From NCBI RefSeq assembly GCF_008632955.1, contig NZ_CP043959.1:3472001-3536000 (forward strand): a stretch of DNA of 64,000 bases, written 5' to 3'. Shown one piece after another: positions 10,057 to 21,600 of this stretch. Every line of letters starts with the position of its first letter. Positions within the stretch are counted from its first letter, which is position 1. Below the pieces are notes generated by a model. It was given only the letters and a program-made list of their open reading frames with translations, did no database searches and was not told the DNA's origin. A program made the position numbers and the translations under genes. Origin of the DNA: Streptomyces tendae (lineage in GTDB: Bacteria > Actinomycetota > Actinomycetes > Streptomycetales > Streptomycetaceae).

Positions 10057-10721
10057 GCGACGCCTCCCGCGGCCACGGCCGCCCGCACGGGCAGCGCCTC
10101 CAGCACGGAGGCGGTCGGCAGGACCATGGCGCAGCGGGTCGCCGCGTACCGCAGGGCCATCCGGTGGAACTCGGGGGTGAAGTCGGCGACCGCGTCCGCC
10201 ACCACGAACGGCCGGACGCCGTGGGCGAAGGCGTCGCACGCGGTGAGCAGGACACCCACGTGGGCGTAGACACCGCAGATGATCAGCTGGTCCCGGCCCC
10301 GCTCGCGCAGCAGACCGAGCAGCGGGGTGTCGTGGAAGGCGCTGGCCCGCCACTTGGTGAGGACCGTGTCGTGCTCCGTGGGCGTGAGCGGTGCGGGGAT
10401 GCCGCTGTCCTCGGGCGCCGCCGACATGCCAGGGCCCCAGAAGTCGGCCAGCAGACCCCGCTGTTCGGGGTTCATGTCGCCGGGCTGCGCCGAGTACACC
10501 ACCGGCACTCCCAGCGCGGCGCACCGTTCCCGCAGGGCCGTGACATGCGTGAGGAGATCAGTGCGGGGCTGGGTCCCGGCGGTGAACGGCGCGAGGAAGT
10601 AGTGCTGCATGTCGTGCACCAGCAGTACCGCGCGGCCCGGATCGATCTGCCAGGAAGCGGTGTTGGACGGCAGATCGGCGGGCCGTGGCATCGGATACGG
10701 GTCGATCGGGGCGATCGCCAC
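10053..10721 (-). CDS. phzD: PhzD-type isochorismatase (ADIC hydrolase)
   Basis: Hydrolyses the enolpyruvyl group of ADIC to give 2,3-dihydro-3-hydroxyanthranilate (DHHA). About 222 residues. Signature pieces are LLVHDMQHYF (catalytic Asp), LTKWRASAF (catalytic Lys) and GVYAHVGVLLTACDAF followed by ADFTPEFHRMALRYAA, typical of PhzD. GTG 10721 is the start: a purine-rich site (AGGAAAGGA) precedes it and there is no better upstream codon. A 268-bp gap separates it from the SDR gene, the only sizeable break in this operon, so a secondary promoter may lie there. I see no clear hairpin or operator in that gap. Confidence 0.94.
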   Translation of the reverse strand: MAIAPIDPYPMPRPADLPSNTASWQIDPGRAVLLVHDMQHYFLAPFTAGTQPRTDLLTHVTALRERCAALGVPVVYSAQPGDMNPEQRGLLADFWGPGMSAAPEDSGIPAPLTPTEHDTVLTKWRASAFHDTPLLGLLRERGRDQLIICGVYAHVGVLLTACDAFAHGVRPFVVADAVADFTPEFHRMALRYAATRCAMVLPTASVLEALPVRAAVAAGGVA

Positions 10722-10989
10722 GTCGGGTTCCTTTCCTGGTCGGACGACTTCAGGGGCGGGGCTTCCCGCGGGGCCCCGGTACGCGGGGGCGTGCCGGGGC
10801 CCGCGGGGGACGGCGCCGGTCCGGGCTCGGGGGAGGGCCGGACCGGCACCGCACCGGGGGGACCGGCCGCCGTGTGCCGGGGGGCGGGGGGCGGGCCGGC
10901 CGTGCGGGCCGTGGAGCACGGTGGAACGTGGGGACGGGACCCGCGTATCCGCCTGGCGCGTCGGCGTCGGGCGGAGCCGGGCGGGACGG

Positions 10990-11799
10990 TCAGGCGCCCA
11001 GGGAGGCGCCGCCGTCCACGGTCAGGTCGTGCAGGGTGATGTGCGCCGACCGGTCGGAGAGCAGGAACAGCACGGCGTCGGCGATGTGTGCCGGCTCGGC
11101 GATCCGGCCGAGGGGGATCCCCACCCGGTACGTCTCCGGTGTCCCCTCGACCGAGGCCCGCTCGGCCGCGTCGCCCTGAAGCGCCGTCAGCATCGGCGTC
11201 CGGGTCGAACCGGGCGCCACCACGTTGCAGCGGATGCCGTGCCGTGCCAGTTCCAGGCCGAGGCACTTCGTGAACATCGACGACGCCGCCTTGGACGCCG
11301 CGTACGCCGCCATCGACGCCCGGGGCGTGGCCGCCGCGTTGGACGCGATCGTGACGATCGAGCCCCGCCCGCGCGGCACCATCACCCGCGACACCGCCCG
11401 GCTGACGTGGAACACCCCGGTGGTGTTGACCGCGAAGGTGGCCTGCCACTCCTCGTCCGTCAGCTCAGCGGCGGGTCCGGCGTGCAGCACCCCGGCACCG
11501 TTGACCAGGTGGTGCACCGGGCCGAGATCGGCCTCCACCTTGGCGACGGCCATGTCCACGTCCGCGCTGTCCGTGACGTCGACCGCCACGGCCAGCACTT
11601 CCGCGCCGGCCCCCTCCAGCTCGCCGGCCAGGTCCCACAGCGCCCTCACGTCCCGGTCCAGCAGCGCCACCGGGACACCGGCCGCGGCCAGCGCCCGGGC
11701 CACCGCGGCACCGATCCCGCCGGCCGCGCCGGTCACCACCGCCACCCCGGACAGGCCGGCAACGCTCGCGCCGTCCGTCGTCGCCATCGTGGCCTTCAT
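10990..11799 (-). CDS. Short-chain dehydrogenase, probable DHHA dehydrogenase (3-hydroxyanthranilate forming)
   Basis: Classical SDR of about 269 residues: VTGAAGGIGAAV (NAD binding), NGAGVLHAG, IVTIASN and YAASKAAS (catalytic Tyr-x3-Lys), resembling EntA/DhbA-like 2,3-dihydro-2,3-dihydroxybenzoate dehydrogenases. With PhzE and PhzD next door, the expected reaction is oxidation of 2,3-dihydro-3-hydroxyanthranilate to 3-hydroxyanthranilate. The substrate is inferred from context. ATG 11799 overlaps the stop of the amidohydrolase gene (ATGA), indicating coupled translation. Oxidation of another cyclohexadiene diol cannot be excluded. Confidence 0.88.
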   Translation of the reverse strand: MKATMATTDGASVAGLSGVAVVTGAAGGIGAAVARALAAAGVPVALLDRDVRALWDLAGELEGAGAEVLAVAVDVTDSADVDMAVAKVEADLGPVHHLVNGAGVLHAGPAAELTDEEWQATFAVNTTGVFHVSRAVSRVMVPRGRGSIVTIASNAAATPRASMAAYAASKAASSMFTKCLGLELARHGIRCNVVAPGSTRTPMLTALQGDAAERASVEGTPETYRVGIPLGRIAEPAHIADAVLFLLSDRSAHITLHDLTVDGGASLGA

Positions 11800-13283
11800 C
11801 GGGACACCTGCCCCAGGACGTGGCCGACCGCCTCCGCCGGCACCCGCAGCACCCGCTGCGTGAAGCCGGCCAGCGCCGTGAGGTACCGGTCCCGCAGCGC
11901 CGTCTCGTCGACCTCGACGCCCCGGCCGTTCTCGACCAGGACACGGCCGCCCACGAGCACCGTGTGCACGTCAGCGGAACCGCCCAGCCACAGGAAGCTC
12001 TCCAGCGGCCGCGGGTTGAGCAGATAGCGCCAGTCGTCGGCGGGGACCAGCAGCAGGTCGGCCTGCATGCCGGGCTCCAGGCTGCCGACACAGTCGTCCC
12101 AGTGCAGGCCCTTGGCGGCGATGCGGGTGGCCATGGCGAGGGCGTCCGTGGGCAGCACGTCGGTCTGGTCGGCGGCCAGCTCGTTGTACATCTGCCAGGC
12201 GGCCCGCATCGTCTCCGCGATGCCCGCGCCCGGCAGTGCCGCCGCGTCGGTGGACAGCGACACGTCCAGGCCCGCCCGGCGCAGCGCCGGGACGACCCCC
12301 GTGCCGGTCAGCGCGTTCTCGCCGGACGGACCGTACTTGCCGGGGGAGTGGCTGATGTGGGCGTGCGCGGCGAGCATGAGCTTCTGCTCGTGCTCGTCCA
12401 GGTGGGCGGCGTGGCCGGCCATCAGCCCGTCGTCGACCAGACCCAGTTCGGACAGGCGGCGCAGCCCTGTCTCGCCGTAGTAGGTGCGCATCACCTCGGG
12501 CTCGTTGCGCAGCGCGCCGACGTGCGTGGCGAACGGCAGGTCGTGCCGGGCGACCAGCTCGGCCATGCCCCGGGCCAGTTCGTCGGTCATGTTGGTGACG
12601 TACGAGACGTTGGGACGGCACCGGATGCGGCCGGTGTCGTCCACGGCGGCCACCCGCAGCAGGGACTCGAAGCCGGCCAGGACCGCGTCCGCGTCCCGGG
12701 TGCGCCGGAACCGGGACCGGTCGGGCGCGCACACCGCGTCACTGGCCCAGGTGCTCGCCGAGAACCGCATGCCGAGGCGGCGGGCGGCACTCACCATGGA
12801 GTGCGGCCGGTTGAGAGAGCCCATGTCGCCGAGCGTGGTCACCCCGCCGCGCAGCTGCGTCCACATCGAGTACTCGGCGATCGCCTGTGCCTCGTCCGGC
12901 GTCATCGCCTCGATGAGCTCGTCGAAGCGGTCGAAGGTGGCGGAGATCTGGTGCATGTCGCCGCCTCCGCCCATGAACGCCACTTCGTCCCCCCGGTCGG
13001 AGACCGGCCGGAGCGCGCCGCGCATGGTGAAGCCCATCGCGAACATCTCGTGCCAGTGGGCGTTCACGAACCCGGGCAGCACCATCATCCGGCTCGCGTC
13101 CGTCGTGCGCAGCCCGGCCCGGACCTCGGGTGCCAGGCCGGCGGCCACCCGCTCGACGTCGGCGGCCGGACCGACCGCGGCGATGGTGTCGTCCACGATC
13201 AGGACGGCGCCGCGCGCGTGCACGGACTCCTGGGCGTCGGCGGTGTAGACGGTGCCGCCGGTGATCAGCCGGGCCGCCATCAC
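11796..13283 (-). CDS. Amidohydrolase-superfamily enzyme, candidate benzoxazole-forming enzyme
   Basis: Metal-dependent TIM-barrel hydrolase of about 495 residues. Metal and catalytic positions are visible: FVNAHWHEMF (HxH), PFATHVGAL, GHAAHLDEHE, HISHSPGKYG and STDAAALPG (Asp). In benzoxazole pathways (nataxazole, A33853, caboxamycin) an amidohydrolase of this kind turns the aryl ester or amide of 3-hydroxyanthranilate into the oxazole ring. Its place between an aryl carrier protein and a DHHA dehydrogenase supports that role by analogy. An ordinary chlorohydrolase or deaminase-like activity is the alternative. The start is GTG 13283 (GTGA overlap with the ACP stop); ATG 13280 is also possible. 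Confidence 0.85.
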   Translation of the reverse strand: MMAARLITGGTVYTADAQESVHARGAVLIVDDTIAAVGPAADVERVAAGLAPEVRAGLRTTDASRMMVLPGFVNAHWHEMFAMGFTMRGALRPVSDRGDEVAFMGGGGDMHQISATFDRFDELIEAMTPDEAQAIAEYSMWTQLRGGVTTLGDMGSLNRPHSMVSAARRLGMRFSASTWASDAVCAPDRSRFRRTRDADAVLAGFESLLRVAAVDDTGRIRCRPNVSYVTNMTDELARGMAELVARHDLPFATHVGALRNEPEVMRTYYGETGLRRLSELGLVDDGLMAGHAAHLDEHEQKLMLAAHAHISHSPGKYGPSGENALTGTGVVPALRRAGLDVSLSTDAAALPGAGIAETMRAAWQMYNELAADQTDVLPTDALAMATRIAAKGLHWDDCVGSLEPGMQADLLLVPADDWRYLLNPRPLESFLWLGGSADVHTVLVGGRVLVENGRGVEVDETALRDRYLTALAGFTQRVLRVPAEAVGHVLGQVSR

Positions 13284-13549
13284 GCCGCCCCGGGATCGCT
13301 CGGGACCGCCGGGGCCAGGGAGGCGAAGTGGGCCAGCCAGCCCTTCAGGGTGGGTTCCGCGACCAGGGCGTCGAACTGCACCGGGACGCGGGCCTTGCGC
13401 CAGCGGCTGACCAGCCGCATGATCTCCAGCGAACTGAGGCCGAGCATCACCAGGTTGGCGTCCGGCTCGATGCGTCCGGGTTCGATGCCCAGGACGGGAG
13501 CGACGATCGCGCGGAGCTCGCGTTCGGTCGGGGGCGTAGAGAGGTCCAC
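13280..13549 (-). CDS. Aryl/acyl carrier protein
   Basis: A free-standing carrier of 89 residues. The phosphopantetheine motif is NLVMLGLSSLEIMRL (LGxSS, first Ser modified), and the helix pattern fits an ArCP such as those paired with EntE-like ligases. The start GTG 13549 lies one base after the aryl-AMP ligase stop, and its own stop overlaps the amidohydrolase start. It probably receives an aroyl group (3-hydroxyanthranilate or 6-methylsalicylate) from the upstream ligase and presents it to the KASIII-like enzyme. Confidence 0.9.
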   Translation of the reverse strand: MDLSTPPTERELRAIVAPVLGIEPGRIEPDANLVMLGLSSLEIMRLVSRWRKARVPVQFDALVAEPTLKGWLAHFASLAPAVPSDPGAA

Positions 13550-13550
13550 G

Positions 13551-16468
<2,918 letters not shown>

Positions 16469-16472
16469 TCAT

Positions 16473-16487
16473 GAGTAGGCGGTACTC
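16473..16487. promoter_or_regulatory. Operator-like palindrome GAGT-N7-ACTC, site 1
   Basis: GAGTAGGCGGTACTC has perfect GAGTA/TACTC arms, extended by a flanking T-A pair. It lies 254 bp upstream of the KASIII-like start. The same GAGT-N7-ACTC pattern recurs at 16575, 52619 and 52696, all in or next to promoter regions of this locus. Confidence 0.6.
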
Positions 16488-16574
16488 AACCGGCGCGGCC
16501 CACGCACCCCGTGCGCCCCGCCTCCCTGCGGCACGGCGCACGGCACATGCCGTGCCCCCGCCCGCGGCCGGATT

Positions 16575-16589
16575 GAGTGGCGACTACTC
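16575..16589. promoter_or_regulatory. Operator-like palindrome GAGT-N7-ACTC, site 2
   Basis: GAGTGGCGACTACTC lies about 100 bp upstream of the PaaK-like gene start at 16690. The flanks TTGAGT...CTACTC also match the reverse complement of site 1 (TTGAGT...CTACTC), so the two sites look like related operators in opposite orientation. Confidence 0.6.
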
Positions 16590-16689
16590 GCGTCGCCGCC
16601 GGTCCGGCGGTGGTGTGCTGCTGCCCGCGCCGTCAGTCAGCGCGTGGCCGTCCGCCACGCGGTCAGGGTCCACCCGAGGGAGATCCCAC

Positions 16690-18000
16690 ATGTCGAGGTC
16701 GCGTCCGGAACCGGGCGACTGGTCCAGCGCCGCCGAACTGGCCGAACTGCAGCGCACCCGGCTGCCCGGCGTGATCGCGCAGGCTCTCAACTCGCCTTTC
16801 TACGCCGCGCGTTACCGGGACCGCACGCCGCCGCGGAGCGCGGAGGACTTCGCCGGCATCGAGATCACCACCAAGCAGGACCTGCGCGGCCAGTACCCGT
16901 TCGGGATGCTGGCCGTGGAGCGCGAACGGCTCGCCACCTACCACGAGTCCAGCGGCACGGCCGGGGAGCCCACCGCCTCCTACTACACCGACGAGGACTG
17001 GGCGGATCTCGCCGAGCGCTTCGCCCGCAAGTGGGTCGGTATCGAGCCCTCGGACACCTTCCTCGTCCGCACCCCCTACGGCCTGGTCATCACCGGGCAC
17101 CTGGCGCAGGCGGCGGGACGGCTGCGCGGAGCGACCGTCGTCCCGGGTGACGCACGTTCGCTGGCCACCCCGCTGTCCCGCATGGTGCGCGTGCTGAAGT
17201 CCCTCGACGTCACCCTCACCTGGTGCAACCCCACCGAGATCACCATGCTCGCGGCCGCGGCCAAGGCCGCCGGGCTGCGTCCCGACCGTGATTTCCCCGC
17301 GCTGCGCGCCATGTTCACCGCGGCCGAACCGCTGAGCGAGGTGCGGCGGCGCCGGCTCAGCGAGATCTGGGGCGGCATCCCGGTCGTCGAGGAGTACGGC
17401 TCCACGGAGACCGGCACCATCGCAGGACAGTGCCCCGAGGGCCGGCTGCACCTGTGGGCGGACCGGGCGGTGTTCGAGGTGTACGACCCGGCCACGGGCG
17501 AGCTGTCGCCGACGGGCCGCGGCCAGATGGTCGTCACCCCCCTCCACCGGGAGGCGATGCCGCTGCTGCGTTACAACCTCGCCGACGAGGTCGAGGTCTC
17601 GGACGAGGCCTGTCCGTGCGGCTGGGTGCTGCCCACGGTGACGGTGCTCGGCCGGGCCGGCACCGAGCACCGGGTCGGCGGCGCCACGGTGACCCAGCAG
17701 CGTTTGGAGGAGCTGGTGTTCTCGCTGCCCCTGTCCTACGAGGTGATGTTCTGGCGGGCGATGGCGCACCGCGACGTGCTGCGGCTCGAACTGGAGGCCC
17801 CCGACGCCGTCCGGGAGCAGGCCGTCAAGGAACTGGGCGCCGCACTCGACCGTGAACTCGGCGTCCCGCACCGCGTCACGGGGCTGCCGCCCGGCACTCT
17901 CGTGCCGGAACGGGCGCTCACCGCCCAGCGCGACATCCTCAAGGCCCGCTACCTCTTCGCCGAGGGCGAGGACTGGGACAAGGCGGTCATGTACTTCTGA
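16690..18000 (+). CDS. PaaK-like acyl-CoA ligase/adenylating enzyme
   Basis: ANL-superfamily enzyme of the phenylacetate-CoA ligase branch, about 436 residues. Motifs: ESSGTAGEPTASYYT (A3-like loop), FTAAEPLSE, EEYGSTETG, RYNLADEVE and a C-terminal ALTAQRDILKARYLF segment. It would activate an aromatic or short acyl acid with ATP. It is the first rightward gene, followed by the 6-MSAS-type PKS, so 6-methylsalicylate is an attractive substrate (inference). The start ATG 16690 has a purine-rich upstream GAGGGAGA. The cluster therefore has two distinct aryl-activating enzymes, this one and the EntE-like ligase at 13.6-15.2 kb. Confidence 0.86.
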   Translation: MSRSRPEPGDWSSAAELAELQRTRLPGVIAQALNSPFYAARYRDRTPPRSAEDFAGIEITTKQDLRGQYPFGMLAVERERLATYHESSGTAGEPTASYYTDEDWADLAERFARKWVGIEPSDTFLVRTPYGLVITGHLAQAAGRLRGATVVPGDARSLATPLSRMVRVLKSLDVTLTWCNPTEITMLAAAAKAAGLRPDRDFPALRAMFTAAEPLSEVRRRRLSEIWGGIPVVEEYGSTETGTIAGQCPEGRLHLWADRAVFEVYDPATGELSPTGRGQMVVTPLHREAMPLLRYNLADEVEVSDEACPCGWVLPTVTVLGRAGTEHRVGGATVTQQRLEELVFSLPLSYEVMFWRAMAHRDVLRLELEAPDAVREQAVKELGAALDRELGVPHRVTGLPPGTLVPERALTAQRDILKARYLFAEGEDWDKAVMYF

Positions 18001-18613
18001 CCCGGCGCCCGCTCCCCGGCCCCGGAGCACCGGGCCCGGCGCCGCACCTCGCCGTCCACGCCCGAAGCCCGGCCGCCCGGCCCGGCGAGGGCCGGGCCGC
18101 TCGCCCGCCCTGGGCCGGCCGGCACCCGGAGCACCGCCCGGCCCCGGGCCTCCGCCCGCCACCAGCCCTCCGCCTGGCCCGCAGACTTCCGCCGTCCATC
18201 AGTCCCTCGCCCGGCCACCGGACTTCCGCCCGGTCACCAGACCTCGCGCAGCCACCGGCCCCTGCCTGACCACCAGACCCTCACCTGACCCCCGCGCCCT
18301 CGCCCAGCTCTCGGGCCTCCGCCCGTACCCCGCGCCCTTGCCCGGCCCCCGGGGAGACCTGCCCGACCACCAGAGCCCACCCAACCTGCCCGGCCACCGG
18401 ACTTCCGCCCGACCCCCCTGACCCTTGCCATCCCCGGCCCCCGGCCCCCGGCCCTTGCCGGCCCCCGGCCTCCGCCCGCCTCCGGGCCCCTGCCCGGTGG
18501 TCGGGACGCGCCCGGCCGGCACAGGCCCTCGCTTCTGCCCCGTCCGTCCTCTTCCGTCCCCGCCGTCTCCGCCGCTCGTGCGGGAGCGGCACCGAAACGT
18601 GAGCGGTGACTCC
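18001..18613 (+). other. C-rich, repeat-containing leader upstream of the 6-MSAS-type PKS
   Basis: 613 bp with no convincing gene and a strong strand bias: C-rich on +, G-rich on -. It holds a 23-bp exact direct repeat (18210-18232 and 18389-18411) and several looser copies of the same CCACCGG/CTTCCGCCC wording. A run of CCCCC-GG units at about 18431-18470 is G-quadruplex-capable on the complementary strand. A Pro-rich reading frame enters the PKS from 18425, but its composition looks non-coding and ATG 18614 is the better start. Confidence 0.6.
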
Positions 18614-21600
18614 ATGCGTGCGCTGTCCCCCCTGCCCCCGAGCCCTGCGGAGCCGGTCGCGGTCGTCGGCATCGGCTGCCGCTTCGCCGGCGGCGCCGAC
18701 TCCCCGCAGGCCCTGTGGGAACTGCTGACGGACGCCGTCAGCACGTCCGGACCCATACCCGACGACCGCTGGGCCGCGCACCGTGCCCGGTCACGGGAGG
18801 ACGCGGCCGTGCTGACGCGCGTGACGGCCAACGGCTCCTTCCTCGACGACATCTCCGGCTTCGACGCCGCCTTCTTCGGCATCTCCGCGACCGAGGCCCG
18901 CCAGCTCGACCCCCAGCAGCGCATCGCGCTCGAGGTCGCCTGGGAGGCCCTGGAACACGCCGGTATCCCGGCGCCCTCCCTCGCGGGCACCGACACCGGG
19001 GTCTTCATCGGCGTCGGCACCGACGACTACGGCCGCCGTCTGCTGGAGGACCTGCCCGGCGTGGAGGCCTGGACCGGCATCGGCTCCTCGCTGTGCGGCG
19101 TGCCCAACCGCATCTCCTACACCCTCGACCTGCGCGGACCGTCCCTCGCCGTCGACACGGCCTGCTCGTCGTCCCTGGTCGCCGTGCACCAGGCGTGCGC
19201 CGCGCTGCGCGCCGGGGAGGTGCCCGTGGCCCTCGCGGGCGGCGTCATGCTGATGGCGGGCCCCGGCCTGACCACCGTCCTGGACCTGGCCGGAGCCATC
19301 TCGCCCGACGGGCGCTCCAAGGCCTTCGACGACGCCGCGGACGGCTACGGGCGGGGCGAGGGCTGCGGCATCGTCGTCCTGAAGCTGCTCTCCCACGCGG
19401 AGCGCGACGGCGACCGGGTCCTCGCCCTCATCCGTGGCAGCGCCGTTCACCAGGACGGCCGTACCGACGGCATCATGGCGCCCAGCCCCACCGCGCAGGC
19501 GCACCTGCTGCGCCGGGCGTACGAGGCGGCGGGCGTGGTCCCCGGCGAGGTCGACTACGTGGAGGCGCACGGCACCGGCACCCGGCTCGGCGACCCCATC
19601 GAGGCGGCCGCGCTCGCCGAGGTCGTCGGGGACCGGGCCGACGAAGGACGGCCCTGCCTGGTCGGATCGGTGAAGACCAACATCGGGCACTGCGAGGCCG
19701 CAGCCGGCATCGCCGGACTCATCAAGACCACGCTCGCCCTGGAGCACGGCGTCATCCCGCCGACCCTGTCCGTCGCCGGCCCCCGCGAGCAGATCCCGTG
19801 GGACACCTCCGGGCTCCGCCTCGTCACCGATTCCACCCCGTGGCCCGACACCGGCCGCCCGCGTCTGGCCGGAGTCGCCAGCTACGGCTACGGCGGCACG
19901 ATCGCGCACGTCGTCCTGGAACAGGCGCCCCGGCCCGCAGGCCCGGTCTCCGGTACCGCGGGCGGTCCCACGGCGGGAACGGCGCCCGCCACGGGCCCCG
20001 CGGTCCACCCCCTTTCCTCGGCGACCGTGCCGGGCCTCGCCGCGCAGGCCGGGCGGCTCCTCGGGGCGCTCGACGCGCACGACGTCGCCGACATCGGGCA
20101 CACGCTCGCGCACCGCCGCGCCCACCTCGGCGTCCGCGCGGCCGTCCTCGCCTCGACCCGCGACGAACTCGCCCGGGGCCTGGCCGCGCTGGCGGAGGGC
20201 CGGCCCGACCCCGCCGTCGTCACCGGGGAGAGCGCGGGCCCCGCCCGGAACCCCGTCTGGGTGTTCTCCGGGCACGGCGCGCAGTGGGCCGGCATGGGAC
20301 GCGAACTGCTCGCCGACGAGCCGGTGTTCGCGGCGGCGATCGACCGCCTCGGACCCGTCTACGCCAAGGAGCTGGGCGTCACCCCGCGGGAGGTGCTCGG
20401 CGCCGGCACCCTCGGTTCCGTGGACATCGTCCAGTCGATGCTGTTCGCCGTACAGATCGGTCTCGCGGAGGTCTGGCGTCACCACGGTGTCCGGCCGGGC
20501 GCGGTCATCGGGCACTCGGTCGGCGAGATCGCCGCGGCGGTCACCGCCGGGGTGCTCACGGAGGAGGACGGCGCACGGCTCGTCTGCCGCCGCTCGGCAC
20601 TGCTGCGCGGCGCGGCCGGCAAGGGCGCCATGATCATGGTGGACCGCCCGTTCGACGAGGTGCGGACCCGCATCGGGACCGACACCACGCTGTGCGCCGC
20701 CATCGCCGCGGCCCCGTCCTCCACCGTCGTGGCCGGCGACGTACCGGCCGTCGAACGAGCCGCGGAGACCTGGGCCGGCCAGGGCTGGACCGTCCGCCGG
20801 ATCGACTCCGACGTGGCCTTCCACAGCCCGCACATGGACGGACCCGCCGCGGAACTCGCCGCGGCCGTCGCCGGCCTGGACGCGCGTGAACCGCGGCTGC
20901 CGCTGTACCTCACCGCGACCGACGACCCGCGCGCGCGGCGCCGTCAGGACGCCTCCTACTGGGCGGACAACCTGCGCAATCCCGTTCGCTTCCACCAGGC
21001 CGTGCAGGCCGCCGTCGAGGACGGTCACCGCCTCTTCCTGGAGATCTCCGCGCACCCGGTGGTCAGCCACTCCGTCACCGAGGCCGTCGCCGCGCTGCCC
21101 GGCGCCCTCGTCACGCCCAGCCTGCGCCGTGACAAGCCCGAGAAGGCCACCCTGCTGGCCTCGCTCGCCGCCCTCCACTGCCACGGCGTACCCGTCGACT
21201 GGTCGGTGCTCCAGCCCGCGGGCAACCGGACCGACCTGCCGGCCACGGCCTGGCAGCACGAGCGGCACTGGGTCGACCCCCGCGAGCAGGGCGCCGAACC
21301 ACCGGTCGACACCCTGCTCGGCACACCCACCGCCGTGCACGGCTCCCGTACCCGCGTCTGGCAGACCACCCTCGACCTGCGCACCCGTCCCTACCCGCGC
21401 AGGCACCCCGTGCTGGGCACGGAGATCGTGCCGGCCGCCGTGCTGCTCAACACCTTCCTCACCGCCGCCCGCACCGACGAGCTGACCGACGTGCGGTTGC
21501 GCCAGCCGGTCGTCGTACCGCAGCAGGAGACCCGGGAGCTGCAGGTGGTGCACGACGAGAACGGCCTGCGGCTGGCCTCGCGCCGGCTCGGCGCCCCGGA

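Noticed and set aside
10492..10510. GAGT...ACTC pair inside the isochorismatase gene
   Set aside because: Spacing is N11, not N7, and it is within coding sequence; not counted with the operator set.
6800..10721. A phenazine cluster
   Set aside because: DAHP synthase, PhzE and PhzD are present, but no PhzF, PhzA/B or PhzG is seen; the SDR, aryl ligase and amidohydrolase point to 3-hydroxyanthranilate instead.
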